This document shows positions 7,002 to 7,253 of a DNA stretch of 7,253 nucleotides, piece after piece (positions within the stretch are counted from its first letter, which is position 1; every line of letters begins with the position of its first letter). The position numbers and the translations under genes were made by a program. Origin of the DNA: Bacteroidales bacterium (GTDB lineage Bacteria; Bacteroidota; Bacteroidia; Bacteroidales; WCHB1-69); contig JAEEUY010000046.1 in the NCBI GenBank assembly GCA_016290715.1, positions 1 through 7,253 of the forward strand, in the 5' to 3' direction. The notes under the pieces are model-generated. The model was given only the letters and a program-made list of their open reading frames with translations, was not told where the DNA came from and made no database searches.

Positions 7002-7025
7002 GGCTGGCTTCGGTCAGCCTTTTTT
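7002..7025 (+). terminator. Rho-independent terminator of the DinD-RhuM gene
   Basis: GGCTGGC (7002-7008) pairs with GTCAGCC (7013-7019), seven pairs including one G-U, closed by a C(UUCG)G tetraloop (loop 7009-7012), followed by six T residues. The T-tract is the first part of the right repeat copy. This is one of the clearest signals in the window. Confidence 0.92.
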
Positions 7026-7050
7026 ATAACTTTTTTACTTGAACTTATAA
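7020..7050 (-). repeat. Right copy of 31-bp inverted repeat
   Basis: This is the exact reverse complement of 5181-5211. On the plus strand it begins with the terminator T-tract and ends CTTGAACTTATAA. Homology stops at 7019 and 7051. Confidence 0.95.
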
Positions 7051-7125
7051 TTTGCCTAACTTTGAAAGTATGATTCAGATATTTCAAAAATAATTGCTAT
7101 CTTTGCAAGTTCTCTTTAAAAGAGA
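7051..7125 (+). promoter_or_regulatory. Two candidate -7 elements and a palindrome outside the right repeat
   Basis: TAACTTTG (7057-7064) and TATCTTTG (7098-7105) both match TAnnTTTG exactly and point rightward, toward a gene that must lie beyond the window. Neither has a clear -33 TTTG at normal spacing. Just after the second is a perfect dyad TCTCTTT-A-AAAGAGA (7111-7125), at or slightly past the expected transcription start, which may be an operator or an RNA 5' hairpin. Confidence 0.4.
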
Positions 7126-7253
7126 GGTACAATCTTGTTCTACCACAAATAAATAACATAAAGCACCTGCATGAGACGCAAAGATACACATTTTCTCGTA
7201 TACTGAAAGGCAACTAAACACAATCACAAATAGCTTTATATTGATATTAACCA
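7126..7253. other. Noncoding end of window
   Basis: I find no coding region. The ATG at 7171 opens only 11 codons. A leftward motif TATCTTTG is present on the minus strand (7186-7179) but nothing suitable lies downstream of it, so I do not call it a promoter. This is probably the leader of the next gene to the right. Confidence 0.4.

Larger units (their letters stand above)
5181..7050. mobile_element. Putative cassette bounded by 31-bp perfect inverted repeats, carrying a DinD-RhuM gene
   Basis: Two copies of a 31-bp sequence in opposite orientation (5181-5211 and 7020-7050) enclose 1,808 bp. Inside are one promoter, a leader, one large gene and its terminator, a complete expression unit. 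The enclosed gene uses AAG for lysine far more often than the porin gene does, suggesting a different origin. No transposase, integrase or resolvase lies within, and I find no target-site duplication just outside the repeats (left flank ends GGGATAAT, right flank begins TTTGCCTA). It could therefore be a non-autonomous transposon-like element, an invertible segment, or an old insertion whose duplication has decayed. The boundary is seen directly; mobility is inferred. Confidence 0.5.

Noticed and set aside
7179..7186. Leftward TATCTTTG promoter match
   Set aside because: Nothing downstream on the minus strand could be its gene before the terminator region and the cassette, and no -33 element is evident.
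1..7253. CRISPR arrays, tRNA and rRNA genes
   Set aside because: I saw no regularly spaced direct repeats and no cloverleaf or rRNA-like segments on either strand.

Overview
This looks like chromosomal DNA from a member of the Bacteroidota, most likely the order Bacteroidales. The evidence is a Porin_10-like outer-membrane beta-barrel protein, the near absence of Shine-Dalgarno sites, AT-rich spacers, and several matches to the Bacteroidota -7 promoter element TAnnTTTG ahead of genes. The genus cannot be fixed from the sequence.

Layout, left to right. (1) On the minus strand, cut by the left edge, is the first 373 residues of the bifunctional NAD(P)H-hydrate repair enzyme (epimerase plus ADP-dependent dehydratase). 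(2) A 161-bp divergent spacer holds a good rightward promoter. (3) On the plus strand, a 643-residue putative porin overlaps by 8 bp a 430-residue multi-spanning O-antigen ligase/polymerase family protein, so the two probably form a translationally coupled envelope operon. (4) On the minus strand, an ECF-type sigma factor overlaps the ligase 3' end by 29 bp, tail to tail. No anti-sigma gene is visible with it. (5) From 5181 to 7050 lies a separate 1.87-kb module. It is bounded by a perfect 31-bp inverted repeat and contains a promoter overlaid by a dyad, a structured leader with a possible 35-codon ORF, one large gene joining a DinD-like N-terminal domain to a RhuM domain, and a strong UUCG-tetraloop terminator whose T-tract runs into the right repeat copy. 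(6) The last 200 bp hold promoter-like motifs for a gene beyond the edge but no coding region.

The first four genes look like ordinary core genome: metabolite repair, outer membrane, surface polysaccharide and regulation. The right third looks like an accessory insertion. DinD-like and RhuM proteins are typical of mobile regions, phages and restriction-modification or defence loci. Here a fused version sits alone between matching inverted ends with no transposase or recombinase in view. This module is the part most likely to be undescribed: either a non-autonomous mobile cassette or an invertible segment carrying a single DinD-RhuM gene.
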